The notes under the pieces were generated by a model. The model did not search any database. It was not told the origin of the DNA and saw only the letters and a program-made list of their open reading frames with translations. Below are positions 17,805 through 26,943 of a DNA stretch of 56,413 bases, in pieces. Origin of the DNA: Acidovorax delafieldii 2AN (GTDB lineage Bacteria; Pseudomonadota; Gammaproteobacteria; Burkholderiales; Burkholderiaceae_C); contig NZ_ACQT01000008.1 in the NCBI RefSeq assembly GCF_000175235.1, positions 1 to 56,413 of the forward strand. The letters are read 5' to 3'. Position 1 is the first letter of the stretch. The number at the start of each line of letters is the position of its first letter. The translations under genes and the position numbers were made by a program.

Positions 17805-18650
17805 TCAATCTTTTGCCCGTTGGCGGGCATAGGTTTCTTGCAGCACGACGGTGGTGCCTGGCTTGCGCCCGATGGCCAAGGCCGTGATCCGGAAGACAAC
17901 GTACACATCGAGGTTCAGCGGTAATTGGCTGGTGTTGGAGTCCACTATCACGTTGGCACTTTTGGCTGTGTCGCTGTAGCGCATGATTTCGATCCAGTAC
18001 CGTCCGGCCGAAGGGTCGGCCAGGATGGGGTTGGCGGGCGCTGCGGTGCTGCCCAGTTGTGCGCCGGTAAACTGGCCGTAGCGCGCGCCTACGGTCATGA
18101 GATCGGATAGCGGCACTTCTCCCAGGGTGGTGTCAGCGGCGGGTTTGATGGAAGTTTCTGCCGTGGCGTAGTTCCAGAAGTCCTGTCGCCCCACGCGCCG
18201 CGCGCACAGACCATCTTTGCAGCGCTTGCTCTCGGCTTCCAGCGTGGTGATGAGGGGATTGATTTCGTTGGTGTCACCCGGAAACTGCAGCGCACCGCCG
18301 GTGTACGCGCGGCATGGAGACGCGGCGCATGGGGTGCCATCGGCCATTTCGCCGCGGATGTCGAGTTCGGCGTCTTGCAGCAGCGCCTGGGCCGCCTCGA
18401 AGGCGCGTTGGTAGTCCGCGTCGTTGCCCACCACCATCTCGTTGAACAGGGAGGTGCGCGACGCCCACAGCGCCAGCAGCATCGAGAGCATGACGAAGAC
18501 GATGACGACGAACAGTGCCACGCCTCGCTGCCGCGCGCCAACGGCAGGCAGGGGTTGTCCGTGGCCCTCGTTGGTGTAGGGGCGGAGGACAGCGGGATGC
18601 GAAGGGTTTGGCATGGTGTCAGGCTTGCGGTGTTTGGTGGGGGCGCGCAT
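17805..18650 (-). CDS. pilX: Type IV pilus minor pilin-associated protein PilX
   Basis: 281 residues from the ATG at 18650, which overlaps the pilW stop as TGATG and so is probably translationally coupled; an internal Met at 18614 is an alternative start. The membrane helix GVALFVVIVFVMLSMLLALW follows the RQRG leader, typical of PilX, which has no canonical Glu5 (here V-x-x-x-V replaces it), like PilX/GspK-type pseudopilins. Then comes the SRTSLFNEMVVGNDADYQRA-type helix carrying the NE-x-x-x-x-N-x-x-D pattern of PilX_N, and a globular C-terminal region. It acts in the tip complex with PilV, PilW, PilE and PilY1. Confidence 0.88.
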   Translation of the reverse strand: MRAPTKHRKPDTMPNPSHPAVLRPYTNEGHGQPLPAVGARQRGVALFVVIVFVMLSMLLALWASRTSLFNEMVVGNDADYQRAFEAAQALLQDAELDIRGEMADGTPCAASPCRAYTGGALQFPGDTNEINPLITTLEAESKRCKDGLCARRVGRQDFWNYATAETSIKPAADTTLGEVPLSDLMTVGARYGQFTGAQLGSTAAPANPILADPSAGRYWIEIMRYSDTAKSANVIVDSNTSQLPLNLDVYVVFRITALAIGRKPGTTVVLQETYARQRAKD

Positions 18651-19522
18651 CAAAGCAGCCCCTGGCTGCGCAACTGGAAGGTGCTGCGGAACAGCAGGTG
18701 CATGCGGTTCTTGCGCATGCCGGTGAGGGTGGTCATGTCTACACTGGTGCCATCGCAGTCGCTGTAGCTGCTGCCTGCGGGCATGTCGATGGGCTCGCTG
18801 CCATAGAGCACTAGGCAGACCTGCGCGCCTTGCACGCGGCGCCATTCAGGATCGACTGAAGCGGTGGGCATAGCGCTTCCTTTTTTGTACTGCACCTGGG
18901 TCCCGGTAGCGTCCGTTGTCTGCACCATATAGGTGACCTGAAACTGGGCTACGTTTTGTGCGACCGGCTGCGGGTTGACGACGTCATTGCCCTGGCATCG
19001 AAGAACATCGCCGGAAAAAGTGAAGATGCTCTCCACGCGTTGATCGGTACTGCCATCGCCAGGAGCGCCAACGCAGTTGCGTGCCAAAAAATCGGTGCCG
19101 ATGCTGGTACTTGTGGCGTTGTCTGCAAAGAAAACATTGTCTTGGTAGCGCCTGAATCCGATGGTCACAGAATCGCCGGTGCCCACGAACGTGTCCTGCT
19201 GATCGAAGCTATTTCCGCCGCTGAGCGCGTTGGCCTTGATTTCAAATGCCACAGGGCTCAGCACGTCGGTGCTGGCGACTCCAGCCGGGTCAGGGTTTAG
19301 ATACAGCGATCCGGTTTGGCGCAGTTGCTGGCCGATCACCCGAAGAATGTAAGCGCCCTGTTGTTGTATGCCGCTGGCATCACTGACGGTGCCTGAGACG
19401 CCACGCGAAACCATCAGCGCGCCCATGGCTACTGCAACGACCAGCAGGCCGATGAACAGACCGACCATCAGTTCAATCAGCGTTACACCGCGTTGACGGA
19501 AAGGCTTTTGAGGTGTTTTCAT
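18650..19522 (-). CDS. pilW: Type IV pilus minor pilin PilW
   Basis: 290 residues. The prepilin signal is MKTPQKPFRQRG followed by VTLIELMVGLFIGLLVVAVA, with Glu5 present. The first mature residue is V rather than F, which is frequent in PilW. The helix continues through SDASGIQQQGAYILRVIGQQ, a typical PilW feature, followed by a large globular domain with several Cys (NCVGAPG, RCQGND, QVCLVL, SDCDG). It is placed between pilV and pilX in the standard order and stops in a TGATG overlap with pilX. Confidence 0.9.
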   Translation of the reverse strand: MKTPQKPFRQRGVTLIELMVGLFIGLLVVAVAMGALMVSRGVSGTVSDASGIQQQGAYILRVIGQQLRQTGSLYLNPDPAGVASTDVLSPVAFEIKANALSGGNSFDQQDTFVGTGDSVTIGFRRYQDNVFFADNATSTSIGTDFLARNCVGAPGDGSTDQRVESIFTFSGDVLRCQGNDVVNPQPVAQNVAQFQVTYMVQTTDATGTQVQYKKGSAMPTASVDPEWRRVQGAQVCLVLYGSEPIDMPAGSSYSDCDGTSVDMTTLTGMRKNRMHLLFRSTFQLRSQGLL

Positions 19523-19581
19523 GTCGTAGAGCTCGCCGGATTAGCGCCAAATGCTATGGTTTTGACCATGGGTAGCCTTCA

Positions 19582-20229
19582 TCAAGAGCAGTAAAGGATC
19601 TTTGTCCCGCTGCCGTTGTCGTAGGGTGCGCAGCGGGCAGCGACGGGGATGTACTGCAAATGGCAGGTCTTGTCGGCTGGGCAGGCATTGGTGCTGTCGG
19701 TACCCGCAGTAAAGACACCGTCGGCGCCGCGGAACTTGCTTGCGTCGATATCGTCGGTTTTGGTGCCATCACGCTCGTTTTCCCGCCAGGCGATGATCAC
19801 GCCCAGCTGGCGGCGGTTGGCGTCAGCGGTTTCACCTGGAGCGAGAAAGACGCTCGCTTGCCCCCCTGGAAGGGTTTGCTCCACCGTTGTTTTCCATTGC
19901 TTCAGGTCGTACTTGGCCTGTTGTGCCGGGGTGCAGGTAGCGGTGCCGCAGTCCGTGACGGTCAGGTCGCTCCCCTTTTGAGAGTAGCCAGACGCGTAGT
20001 CGCCGATGCCAAGAAGTGCGTTAGGACTAACCTTCATCCGCTCACTCAAATCCTCGATCAGGTGAATGGCCTGCGCGCGGCGCACGGTGGTTTGTGTGTC
20101 TGTCAGGGTGCGCATTTGCACGCCCAGGATGCCCAGGATGCCTAGGGCGGCGATGACGATGGCCACAAGTGATTCGATCAGTGTGATGCCGCGTTGGTGT
20201 TTTTTCGATGTTGTGGTCATGGTCGTCAT
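19582..20229 (-). CDS. pilV: Type IV pilus minor pilin PilV
   Basis: 215 residues from ATG 20229, which overlaps the preceding stop as ATGA; alternative starts at 20238 or 20220 change only the short leader. The prepilin motif is KKHQRG then ITLIESLVAIVIAALGILGI, with Glu5, as in PilV. The next segment VQMRTLTDTQTTVRRAQAIH and LIEDLSERMKVSP match the conserved PilV helix (asn-rich in other species). Four Cys residues in the C-terminal half (DCGTATC, ACPADKTC) suggest two disulfides. Part of the primed tip complex of the pilus. Confidence 0.9.
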   Translation of the reverse strand: MTTMTTTSKKHQRGITLIESLVAIVIAALGILGILGVQMRTLTDTQTTVRRAQAIHLIEDLSERMKVSPNALLGIGDYASGYSQKGSDLTVTDCGTATCTPAQQAKYDLKQWKTTVEQTLPGGQASVFLAPGETADANRRQLGVIIAWRENERDGTKTDDIDASKFRGADGVFTAGTDSTNACPADKTCHLQYIPVAARCAPYDNGSGTKILYCS

Positions 20230-20801
20230 TCGGCGCATGGAATGGCTTCTTGTGGGATCACGCGGATACGGCCACCGGAGCTCATGCAGACGCCGCGCGC
20301 GCCTGCATGAGAAGGGCTCTTGTTCAAGGGCACGAGGGTGAAGCCCGGCCAGGCGCCATCAACGAGGCCCCACCGGTTGAGCTTGATGCTGACGCCCCCG
20401 CCGGTACGGTTGACATGCACCTTGCCGCTGGAGTCAACGCGCTGTAGCACGGGCTCCGTGGCATTGCAGGCGCCGTTGCTGTTGACGTCATGGCAGACGA
20501 TCCAGCCGCAATCCCAGTCGCGAGTTCCAATGGCGCTGGAGCAGCCGTTGGTGTTATTAGGAATTTTTTGTATTGCCACCTGTCCGCCGCGCTTGATGGC
20601 TTCTGAGCGTGCGTACTGCAGGGTGGATTGGAGTTGCTCTGCTGATTCGCGCACGCGCCAGTTTTCAATCAGAGGTGTGAAGCTGGGCGCGGCCAAGGTG
20701 GCAAGGATGGCGACGATAGACACCGTCACCATTAGCTCGATGACGGTGAAGCCCGTCACCAAGTGCCGAGTTCGTTCAGATGAGTTGTGATGGGTAAGCA
20801 T
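20226..20801 (-). CDS. fimT: FimT/GspH-family pseudopilin (second copy)
   Basis: 191 residues from ATG 20801. Prepilin leader ending in VTG, then FTVIELMVTVSIVAILATLA with Glu5. The GspH/FimT domain follows: PSFTPLIENWRVRESAEQLQ and STLQYARSEAIKRGG, then a beta-rich C-terminal domain with Cys pairs (DCGWIVCHD, GACNATE). FimT proteins of this type have been shown to bind DNA in some naturally competent species, so a role in DNA uptake is possible; otherwise it is a minor pilin. It overlaps pilV by four bases and is closely related to the gene just upstream. Confidence 0.85.
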   Translation of the reverse strand: MLTHHNSSERTRHLVTGFTVIELMVTVSIVAILATLAAPSFTPLIENWRVRESAEQLQSTLQYARSEAIKRGGQVAIQKIPNNTNGCSSAIGTRDWDCGWIVCHDVNSNGACNATEPVLQRVDSSGKVHVNRTGGGVSIKLNRWGLVDGAWPGFTLVPLNKSPSHAGARGVCMSSGGRIRVIPQEAIPCAE

Positions 20802-20821
20802 TGCCGTGAAACCCTGGCGGT

Positions 20822-21385
20822 TTAGGGGCAGGCCGCGCCTCGCTTCATTTGCGCGATTCGCCCGCCCCCCGCAATGCACAGCCGGATAGCGCTGTTATCG
20901 GTTGTGCTTTTACCGTATGGATAAAGCAGAATGTCCATAGCGGCGGGCGTGCCTCCACTGGTTTCAGAAAGCATGCCCCAACGGTCTACATAGAGCTTCT
21001 CCTTATTGCTGCTCTGGGCCATGGTGATATTTGTGGGAGCTGTGCTGACCTGCAAGTCGGCCGTGGTGTCTCCCTGGGTGTGGGTTACCTTCCAGCCTTG
21101 GCTCCATCCTCCGGTGGCGTCAATCGTGACACCACCGCTACGCTTGATCGCTTCGGATCGGGCGTAGTAGAGGGTGGATGTAAGGTCTTCGGCAGCGCTG
21201 CGCACTCGCCAGCGCTCGATAAGTGGGGTGAAGTTGGGGCCTGCCAGCGCTGCAAGCACGGCAATGATAGCGATAGCCATCATGACTTCGAGGAGCGTAA
21301 AGCCGCGTGCTTGACGACGAGCGGTGGTTCGTAGCCAAGCGTGCGTGGAGCAGCGATCAGACAAGAAAAATAGCATGTAACCCAT
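20822..21385 (-). CDS. fimT: FimT/GspH-family pseudopilin (first copy)
   Basis: 187 residues if the ATG at 21385 is used; 21376 is an in-frame alternative. An unusually long leader precedes the prepilin site ARRQARG, then FTLLEVMMAIAIIAVLAALA with Glu5. The domain GPNFTPLIERWRVRSAAEDL and STLYYARSEAIKRSGG is nearly the same as in the neighbouring copy, showing a tandem duplication; the C-terminal domains differ (WSQGWKVTHTQGDTTADL here). First gene of the pilus cluster, so its promoter should lie in 21386-21478, where I see no clear consensus. Confidence 0.85.
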   Translation of the reverse strand: MGYMLFFLSDRCSTHAWLRTTARRQARGFTLLEVMMAIAIIAVLAALAGPNFTPLIERWRVRSAAEDLTSTLYYARSEAIKRSGGVTIDATGGWSQGWKVTHTQGDTTADLQVSTAPTNITMAQSSNKEKLYVDRWGMLSETSGGTPAAMDILLYPYGKSTTDNSAIRLCIAGGGRIAQMKRGAACP

Positions 21386-21478
21386 GGTATTGGGTAGATG
21401 CTTGATGGCACAGTATGTGCTGACAGATGGCGCGCGCGTCCCGACCAGTGGTTGACTGGCGTTGGTTTGTTCGTCGAT

Positions 21479-21781
21479 TCAGCGCCGGGTATAACCCAGG
21501 CATGCCCCCGCATTGGGCTGCCCCTTGCATTCTCGGTACAGGCGCCGGTCACGCTCGGCGGTGCTCTCTTCCGAGGAGCTGCGCTGGTGTTTTACCTTGA
21601 CTGAGCCTTTCTTCTTAATGAACTCGCTGCTGACTTTTTCGGCGGCTTTCCTCTGGGGCGCGGCTGGCGCACTCACGGCGAAGGTCATCAGGCTCAGCGC
21701 TACTAGGACGCAACGGATGGCGGTGCCTGCGGCGGAAATGCATGAGCAGTGCAGTGTTTTGTGGCGATAGATGATGTTCAA
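21479..21781 (-). CDS. Small exported basic protein of unknown function
   Basis: About 100 residues if the TTG at 21781 is used, which has GGAG six bases upstream; an ATG at 21859 would give about 126 residues but overlap the leader of the divergent aminotransferase gene. A hydrophobic segment IRCVLVALSLMTFAVSAPAA reads as a Sec signal peptide. The mature part is highly charged (KKKGSVKVKHQRSSSEESTA) and ends with two Cys in ECKGQPNAGACLGYTRR, a short pattern seen in small periplasmic Comamonadaceae proteins. No domain is recognised. Placed between the pilus cluster and the aminotransferase, with no evident link to either. Confidence 0.6.
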   Translation of the reverse strand: MNIIYRHKTLHCSCISAAGTAIRCVLVALSLMTFAVSAPAAPQRKAAEKVSSEFIKKKGSVKVKHQRSSSEESTAERDRRLYRECKGQPNAGACLGYTRR

Positions 21782-21871
21782 GAGTTGCTCCAATGCTGTT
21801 GGGTGGGTGGCGTGGTATGCCGCCAGCATCTCGTACGATGCGGTGTTGTCATTTTCCATATCTATGTCGCC

Positions 21872-23029
21872 ATGCGCCAAACCGTTCTGAACCTTGAAGA
21901 GTCCCGTATCCGTGAAGTTGCCAATGCCGGGATGGGGCGCAACGACGTGTTGGCCTTCTGGTTTGGCGAAAGCGATGAGGGTACGCCGGAGGTGGTGCGG
22001 CAGGCGGCCATCGATTCGTTGCAGCGGGGCGAGACCTTTTATGCCCACAACCTCGGGCTGGCCGAGTTGCGCGAGGAGGTCGCTGCGTATACCAGTCGGC
22101 TGCACCGACCGGTGGGGTCTGAGCGCATCGCGATCACCTCGGGTGGCGTCAATGCACTGATGCTGGCGGTGCAGGCGTTGGTGGATGCGGGCGACGAGGT
22201 GGTCGCGGTGACGCCCGTGTGGCCCAATCTCACGGCCCAGCCTGTGATCATGGGTGCGAGGCTGCGTTGCGTGTCGCTGCGCCCGCAGGCGGGCGGGGAA
22301 TGGACGTTGGATTTGGGCGAACTGCTGGGCGCCATCACGCCTGCGACGCGACTGCTGGTGGTGAATGCTCCCAATAATCCAACGGGATGGACGCTGACGC
22401 CGCACGAGCAGCGTGCCATCTTGGAGCATTGCCGTTCCACCGGCACCTGGATCCTGGCTGACGAGGTGTACGAGCGGCTGTATTACGAGCCCTCTGCCAG
22501 CGGCTGTGCTCCCAGTTTTCTCGACCAGGCAGAACCTGAGGACCGGCTGGTGGTGGCGCACAGTTTCTCCAAGAGTTTTCTGATGACGGGCTGGAGGCTT
22601 GGCTGGCTGGTAATGCCCGCTTCTTTGACGCACCACATGGGCAAGCTGGTGGAGTTCAATACTTCGTGCGCCAGTGTGTTCACCCAGCGCGCCGGTATAG
22701 CCGCTTTGCAGCATGCGGACGAGATCACGCCGCGCGTGGTGGCGCATCTGCGGCAGTGCCGCGACACGCTGGTGCCGCTGCTCCAGGCGTTGCCCGGAGT
22801 GGAAGTTGCCAGCGCCCGGGGTGGCATGTATGCCTTCTTCCGTTTGCCAGGGCACGGCGATTCTCTTGCCACTGCCAAGCGGTTGGTGGCCGAGGCTGGG
22901 CTGGGCCTGGCGCCGGGCAACGCCTTTGGCGACGAGGCGCAGGGCTGGCTGCGCTGGTGCTTTGCCTCCAAAGACCCGCAGCGGTTGGTGCAGGGGGTGG
23001 GGCGCCTCAAAAACTGGCTCGGGTTATAA
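21872..23029 (+). CDS. PLP-dependent class I/II aminotransferase
   Basis: 385 residues from ATG 21872. Fold type I aminotransferase with the usual landmarks: ITSGGVNALMLAVQAL around the cofactor phosphate loop, NAPNNPTGW with the substrate-binding Asn and Gly, ILADEVYERLYYE with the PLP-ring Asp/Tyr, and the Schiff-base Lys in HSFSKSFLMTGWRLGW. The closing Arg that binds substrate carboxylate is in GWLRWCFA. Members of this group act on aspartate, aromatic or branched substrates; the precise donor cannot be told. It is followed by rpsO on the same strand after 111 bases. Confidence 0.9.
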   Translation: MRQTVLNLEESRIREVANAGMGRNDVLAFWFGESDEGTPEVVRQAAIDSLQRGETFYAHNLGLAELREEVAAYTSRLHRPVGSERIAITSGGVNALMLAVQALVDAGDEVVAVTPVWPNLTAQPVIMGARLRCVSLRPQAGGEWTLDLGELLGAITPATRLLVVNAPNNPTGWTLTPHEQRAILEHCRSTGTWILADEVYERLYYEPSASGCAPSFLDQAEPEDRLVVAHSFSKSFLMTGWRLGWLVMPASLTHHMGKLVEFNTSCASVFTQRAGIAALQHADEITPRVVAHLRQCRDTLVPLLQALPGVEVASARGGMYAFFRLPGHGDSLATAKRLVAEAGLGLAPGNAFGDEAQGWLRWCFASKDPQRLVQGVGRLKNWLGL

Positions 23030-23140
23030 TCCGCAGGTTTTGCATGGTGCAAGACGCACGCCCGTGGCCGTTCCAGCCGCTGGCGCAAGTAAAAACCATG
23101 GCCCGCAGCTGTGTTGCAGGCCTCTATCAAGGAAAAACCA

Positions 23141-23407
23141 ATGATCGCATCTTCCATCAAGGCCGAAGTCGTCAAGGCCAATGCCCGCGCCGCCAACGAC
23201 ACTGGCAGTCCAGAAGTCCAGGTGGCCCTGCTGACGGCCCGCATCAACGAACTGACCCCTCACTTCAAGACGCACGCCAAGGACCACCACGGTCGCCGCG
23301 GCCTGCTGCGCATGGTGAGCCGTCGTCGCAAGCTGTTGGACTACCTGAAGGCCAAAGACGCCGACCGCTACACCGCGCTGATTGCCAAGCTGGGCCTGCG
23401 CAAGTAA
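23141..23407 (+). CDS. rpsO: 30S ribosomal protein S15
   Basis: 88 residues, standard for S15. It binds the 16S rRNA central domain and bridges to the large subunit. The conserved features are present: [20 protein letters not shown], then [19 protein letters not shown] and [13 protein letters not shown]. In many proteobacteria S15 represses its own translation by binding its mRNA leader; no such fold can be assigned here with confidence. The gene is followed by a good intrinsic terminator and then pnp, the same neighbour as in E. coli. Confidence 0.98.
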   Translation: MIASSIKAEVVKANARAANDTGSPEVQVALLTARINELTPHFKTHAKDHHGRRGLLRMVSRRRKLLDYLKAKDADRYTALIAKLGLRK

Positions 23408-23423
23408 TCTGATTCGCATGTCG

Positions 23424-23460
23424 AAACGCCTGGGTTAGTCCGCTAGCTCAGGCGTTTTTT
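23424..23460 (+). terminator. Intrinsic terminator after rpsO
   Basis: AAACGCCTG and CAGGCGTTTTTT form a 7- to 9-bp stem with inner pairing (TTAG/CTAG-like bases) and end in a T6 run, 17 bases after the rpsO stop. Confidence 0.85.
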
Positions 23461-23493
23461 ACTTCGGAGTCGCAAAACAGAGCGAAGCTGTGT

Positions 23494-23544
23494 CATTCCA
23501 ATGGCCTTGCGCACCACCCGGTGGCAGGCAGGTTCACTGGAATG
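23494..23544 (+). promoter_or_regulatory. Stem-loop in the pnp leader (possible RNase III/PNPase autoregulation)
   Basis: CATTCCA (23494-23500) pairs with TGGAATG (23538-23544) around an internal CCAC-CCG-GTGG hairpin; a smaller CTTCG/CGAAG pair precedes it. In E. coli the pnp leader forms a stem cut by RNase III that lets PNPase repress itself. The analogy is by position and shape only. Confidence 0.35.
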
Positions 23545-23615
23545 GCATCGTGTTCTGAATTGCTCTCTGGTCCAATCTGGCAAAGCATTGCCGGCTATCA
23601 AAAAAGGAGCTGTAC

Positions 23616-25859
23616 ATGAGCATTTTCAACAAGATCACCAAGTCTTTCCAATGGGGCGACAAGACCGTCATCATGGAAACGGGCGAAATCGCCCGCCAGG
23701 CCGGCGGCGCCGTGCTGGTGAACATCGATGACACCGTGGTGCTGGCGACCGTGGTGGCCTCCAAGACGGCCAAGGCCGGCCAGGATTTCTTTCCGCTGAC
23801 GGTGGACTACATCGAGAAGACCTACGCCGCGGGCAAGATCCCCGGCAGCTTCTTCAAGCGTGAAGCCAAGCCCAGCGAGCATGAAACGCTGACCAGCCGC
23901 TTGATCGACCGCCCGATCCGCCCGCTGTTTCCTGAGGGTTTCTTCAACGACGTGCACGTGGTCATCCACACGGTGTCGCTGAACCCCGAAGTCGATGCCG
24001 ACATCGCCGCCATGATCGCCACCAGCGCCGCACTGGCCATCTCGGGCATCCCGTTCAACGGCCCCATCGGTGCCGCACGCGTGGGCTACATCAACGGCGA
24101 ATACGTGCTCAACCCTGGCCAGACCGCGCGCAAGAATTCGCAGATGGACCTGGTGGTGGCAGGCACTGAAGCAGCCGTGCTGATGGTGGAATCCGAGGCG
24201 CAGCAGCTGTCCGAAGAAATCATGCTGGGCGCCGTGGTGTTCGGCCACCAGCAAGGCAACGTGGCCATCAACGCCATCCATGAACTGGTGCGCGAGGCTG
24301 GCAAGCCCGTGTGGGACTGGAAGGCGCCCGCCAAGGATGAGTCGCTCATCGCCAAGGTAACGGCCCTGGCCGAAGACAAGCTGCGCGCTGCCTACCAGAT
24401 CCGCAACAAGCAGGCCCGAACGCATGCATGCCGCGAGGCCTATGCAGTGGTCATGGCCGACCTGAAGGAAGCCGGCGTCGAGTTCGACAGCGTCAAGGTC
24501 GAAGGCATGCTGTTCGACATCGAGGCGCGCATCGTTCGCAGCCAGATCCTGGCCGGCGAGCCCCGCATCGACGGCCGCGACACGCGCACCGTTCGCCCCA
24601 TCGAGATCCGCAGCAGCGTGCTGCCCCGTGCCCACGGCTCGTCGCTGTTCACGCGGGGTGAGACCCAGGCGCTGGTGGTGACCACGCTGGGCACCGAACG
24701 CGACGCCCAGCGCATCGATGCGCTGGCCGGCGAGTACGAAGACCGCTTCATGTTGCACTACAACATGCCTCCCTTCGCCACGGGCGAAGTGGGCCGCATG
24801 GGCAGCACCAAGCGTCGCGAAATCGGCCACGGCCGCCTGGCCAAGCGTGCACTGGCTGCCGTGCTGCCCACCAAGGAAGAGTTCCCCTACACCATGCGTG
24901 TGGTGTCGGAAATCACCGAATCCAACGGCTCCTCGTCGATGGCATCGGTGTGCGGCGGCTGCCTGTCGCTGATGGACGCCGGGGTGCCCATGAAGGCGCA
25001 CGTGGCGGGCATCGCCATGGGCCTGATCAAGGAAGACAACCGTTTTGCCGTGCTGACCGACATCCTGGGCGATGAGGACCACCTGGGCGACATGGACTTC
25101 AAGGTGGCCGGCACCACGGCAGGCATCACGGCTCTGCAGATGGACATCAAGATCCAGGGCATCACCAAGGAAATCATGCAGGTCGCCCTGGCCCAGGCCA
25201 AGGAAGCACGCATCCATATCCTGGGCAAGATGCAGGACGCCATGGGTGAGGCCAAGGCCGAGGTGAGCAGCTTCGCGCCCAAGCTCTACACCATGAAGAT
25301 CAATCCCGAAAAGATTCGTGACGTGATCGGCAAGGGCGGCGCCGTGATCCGCGCTCTGACCGAAGAGACCGGCTGCCAGATCAACATCGAGGAAGACGGC
25401 ACCATCACCATTGCCGCCACCGACGCCGCCAAGGCCGACGAAGCCAAGCGCCGCATCGAGCAGATCACGGCCGAAGTGGAAATCGGCAAGGTCTATGAGG
25501 GCCCGGTCACCAAGATCCTGGACTTTGGCGCCCTCATCAACCTGCTGCCCGGCAAGGATGGCCTGCTGCACATCAGCCAGATCGCCCACGAGCGCGTCGA
25601 GAAGGTGTCTGACTACCTGACCGAAGGTCAGATCGTCAAGGTCAAGGTCATGGAGACCGACGAGAAGGGCCGCGTCAAGCTGTCCATGAAGGCCCTGGCG
25701 GAACGCCCGGCCGGGGGCAGCGATCGCCCGGCTCCCGCCGAACGCGGTGACCGTGGTGGCGAGCGCCGCGAAGGCGGCCGCGATCGCCAGTCCCACGATC
25801 AGCAGCAACAACAGCAGTCGGTGCCGGCTGACGGCGCTGCAGACCAGATGAATGGCTGA
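23616..25859 (+). CDS. pnp: Polyribonucleotide nucleotidyltransferase (PNPase)
   Basis: 747 residues. A phosphorolytic 3'-5' exoribonuclease of the RNA degradosome. Two RNase PH domains (about 1-230 and 310-550), the second with the catalytic region [18 protein letters not shown], are separated by a helical linker. A KH domain follows ([20 protein letters not shown]) and then S1 ([34 protein letters not shown]). The C-terminal tail after about residue 700 is disordered, Gly/Arg-rich, and has a short Gln run. The ribosome-binding site AAAGGAG lies inside GCTATCAAAAAAGGAGCTG, which matches the start of the window's palindromic repeat family. Confidence 0.98.
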   Translation: MSIFNKITKSFQWGDKTVIMETGEIARQAGGAVLVNIDDTVVLATVVASKTAKAGQDFFPLTVDYIEKTYAAGKIPGSFFKREAKPSEHETLTSRLIDRPIRPLFPEGFFNDVHVVIHTVSLNPEVDADIAAMIATSAALAISGIPFNGPIGAARVGYINGEYVLNPGQTARKNSQMDLVVAGTEAAVLMVESEAQQLSEEIMLGAVVFGHQQGNVAINAIHELVREAGKPVWDWKAPAKDESLIAKVTALAEDKLRAAYQIRNKQARTHACREAYAVVMADLKEAGVEFDSVKVEGMLFDIEARIVRSQILAGEPRIDGRDTRTVRPIEIRSSVLPRAHGSSLFTRGETQALVVTTLGTERDAQRIDALAGEYEDRFMLHYNMPPFATGEVGRMGSTKRREIGHGRLAKRALAAVLPTKEEFPYTMRVVSEITESNGSSSMASVCGGCLSLMDAGVPMKAHVAGIAMGLIKEDNRFAVLTDILGDEDHLGDMDFKVAGTTAGITALQMDIKIQGITKEIMQVALAQAKEARIHILGKMQDAMGEAKAEVSSFAPKLYTMKINPEKIRDVIGKGGAVIRALTEETGCQINIEEDGTITIAATDAAKADEAKRRIEQITAEVEIGKVYEGPVTKILDFGALINLLPGKDGLLHISQIAHERVEKVSDYLTEGQIVKVKVMETDEKGRVKLSMKALAERPAGGSDRPAPAERGDRGGERREGGRDRQSHDQQQQQQSVPADGAADQMNG

Positions 25860-25868
25860 TGGCCGCAT

Positions 25869-25925
25869 CTGCTATTGATATGAGGGCTACTGGCGCTTGT
25901 CCTTCAAGCGCTGGTGCTCAAAATC
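25869..25925 (+). repeat. Palindromic intergenic repeat, copy B
   Basis: CTGCTATTGATATGAGGGCT followed by the hairpin GGCGCTTG-tcctt-CAAGCGCTGG. The best-preserved palindrome of the set. It fills most of the gap between pnp and the quinone oxidoreductase gene, where it could act as a weak terminator or RNA stabiliser at the pnp 3' end. Confidence 0.7.
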
Positions 25926-25954
25926 ATTCGGATTGATGTGCGAAGGGTTCCTGT

Positions 25955-26941
25955 ATGCGCGCTGTAGAAATCACGGCCTTTGGTGCTCCTGAAGTGCTGC
26001 GCCTTGGCGAGCGCCCCATGCCCCATGCGGGCGAGGGTGAAGCGCTGATCCGCGTCAGCGCCAGTGGCATCAACCGGCCCGATGTGTTGCAGCGTCTGGG
26101 GCATTACGCCCCTCCGCCGGGCACCTCCGATCTGCCCGGGCTGGAAGTCGCGGGCGTTGTCGAGGGCGGCGACGAGGCTGCTTTGTCGCGGGCTGGGCTG
26201 AAGCTGGGCGACCGTGTTTGCGCGCTGGTGGCGGGCGGCGGCTACGCGCAGTGGTGCGTGGCGCCGGTCGAGCAGTGTCTTCCCGTGCCCGCCGGGCTTA
26301 CCGATATCGAGGCCGCCTCTCTGCCTGAAACCTTCTTCACGGTGTGGAGCAATGTGTTTGACCGGGGGCGTCTGCAGCCGGGCGAAACCCTGCTCGTGCA
26401 GGGCGGCACCAGTGGCATCGGTGTCACGGCCATTCAGCTTGCGCGTGCCTGGGGTGCCACGGTGATCGTCACCGCGGGCAGCGATGAAAAGTGCGCAGCC
26501 TGCCTGTCGCTGGGTGCTCACCACGCCATCAACTACAAGAGCCAGGATTTCGTTGCCGAGGTGGCGCGCATCACGGCCGGCAAGGGTGTGGATGTGGTGC
26601 TCGACATGGTGGCTGGCGATTATGTGGCGCGCGAGGTGGAGTGCCTTGCCGAGGATGGCCGCCTGGTCATCATTGCCGTGCAGGGTGGGGTCAAGAGCGC
26701 CTTCAATGCAGGGCTGGTGCTGCGGCGCCGCCTGACCATCACGGGTTCCACGCTGCGGCCCCGTCCCGTGGCGTTCAAGGGGGCCATCGCCCGTGCACTG
26801 CGTGAGCGGGTCTGGCCGATGATCGAGGAGGGCAAGGTGCGCCCGGTCATCCACAGCACCTTCGAAGCTGCAGATGCGGCGCAGGCCCACGCATTGATGG
26901 AATCCAACCAGCACACCGGCAAAATTGTTTTGACGTGGTAA
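25955..26941 (+). CDS. NAD(P)H quinone oxidoreductase, zinc-free MDR family
   Basis: 328 residues. Medium-chain dehydrogenase/reductase without zinc ligands, like Qor and the PIG3/TP53I3 group: GroES-like N-terminus [40 protein letters not shown] and the Rossmann NAD(P)-binding stretch [20 protein letters not shown], then the [16 protein letters not shown] motif typical of the PIG3 group. It would reduce quinones with NADPH in the cytoplasm. It ends one base before the tpiA leader, so the two are probably co-transcribed. The physiological substrate is unknown. Confidence 0.9.
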   Translation: MRAVEITAFGAPEVLRLGERPMPHAGEGEALIRVSASGINRPDVLQRLGHYAPPPGTSDLPGLEVAGVVEGGDEAALSRAGLKLGDRVCALVAGGGYAQWCVAPVEQCLPVPAGLTDIEAASLPETFFTVWSNVFDRGRLQPGETLLVQGGTSGIGVTAIQLARAWGATVIVTAGSDEKCAACLSLGAHHAINYKSQDFVAEVARITAGKGVDVVLDMVAGDYVAREVECLAEDGRLVIIAVQGGVKSAFNAGLVLRRRLTITGSTLRPRPVAFKGAIARALRERVWPMIEEGKVRPVIHSTFEAADAAQAHALMESNQHTGKIVLTW

Positions 26942-26943
26942 CC

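Noticed and set aside
23598-25868. Long open frame (756 codons) antisense to pnp
   Set aside because: It mirrors the codon bias of pnp, has no recognised domain and no ribosome-binding site. The same applies to the 896-codon frame opposite nuoG (32517-35207).
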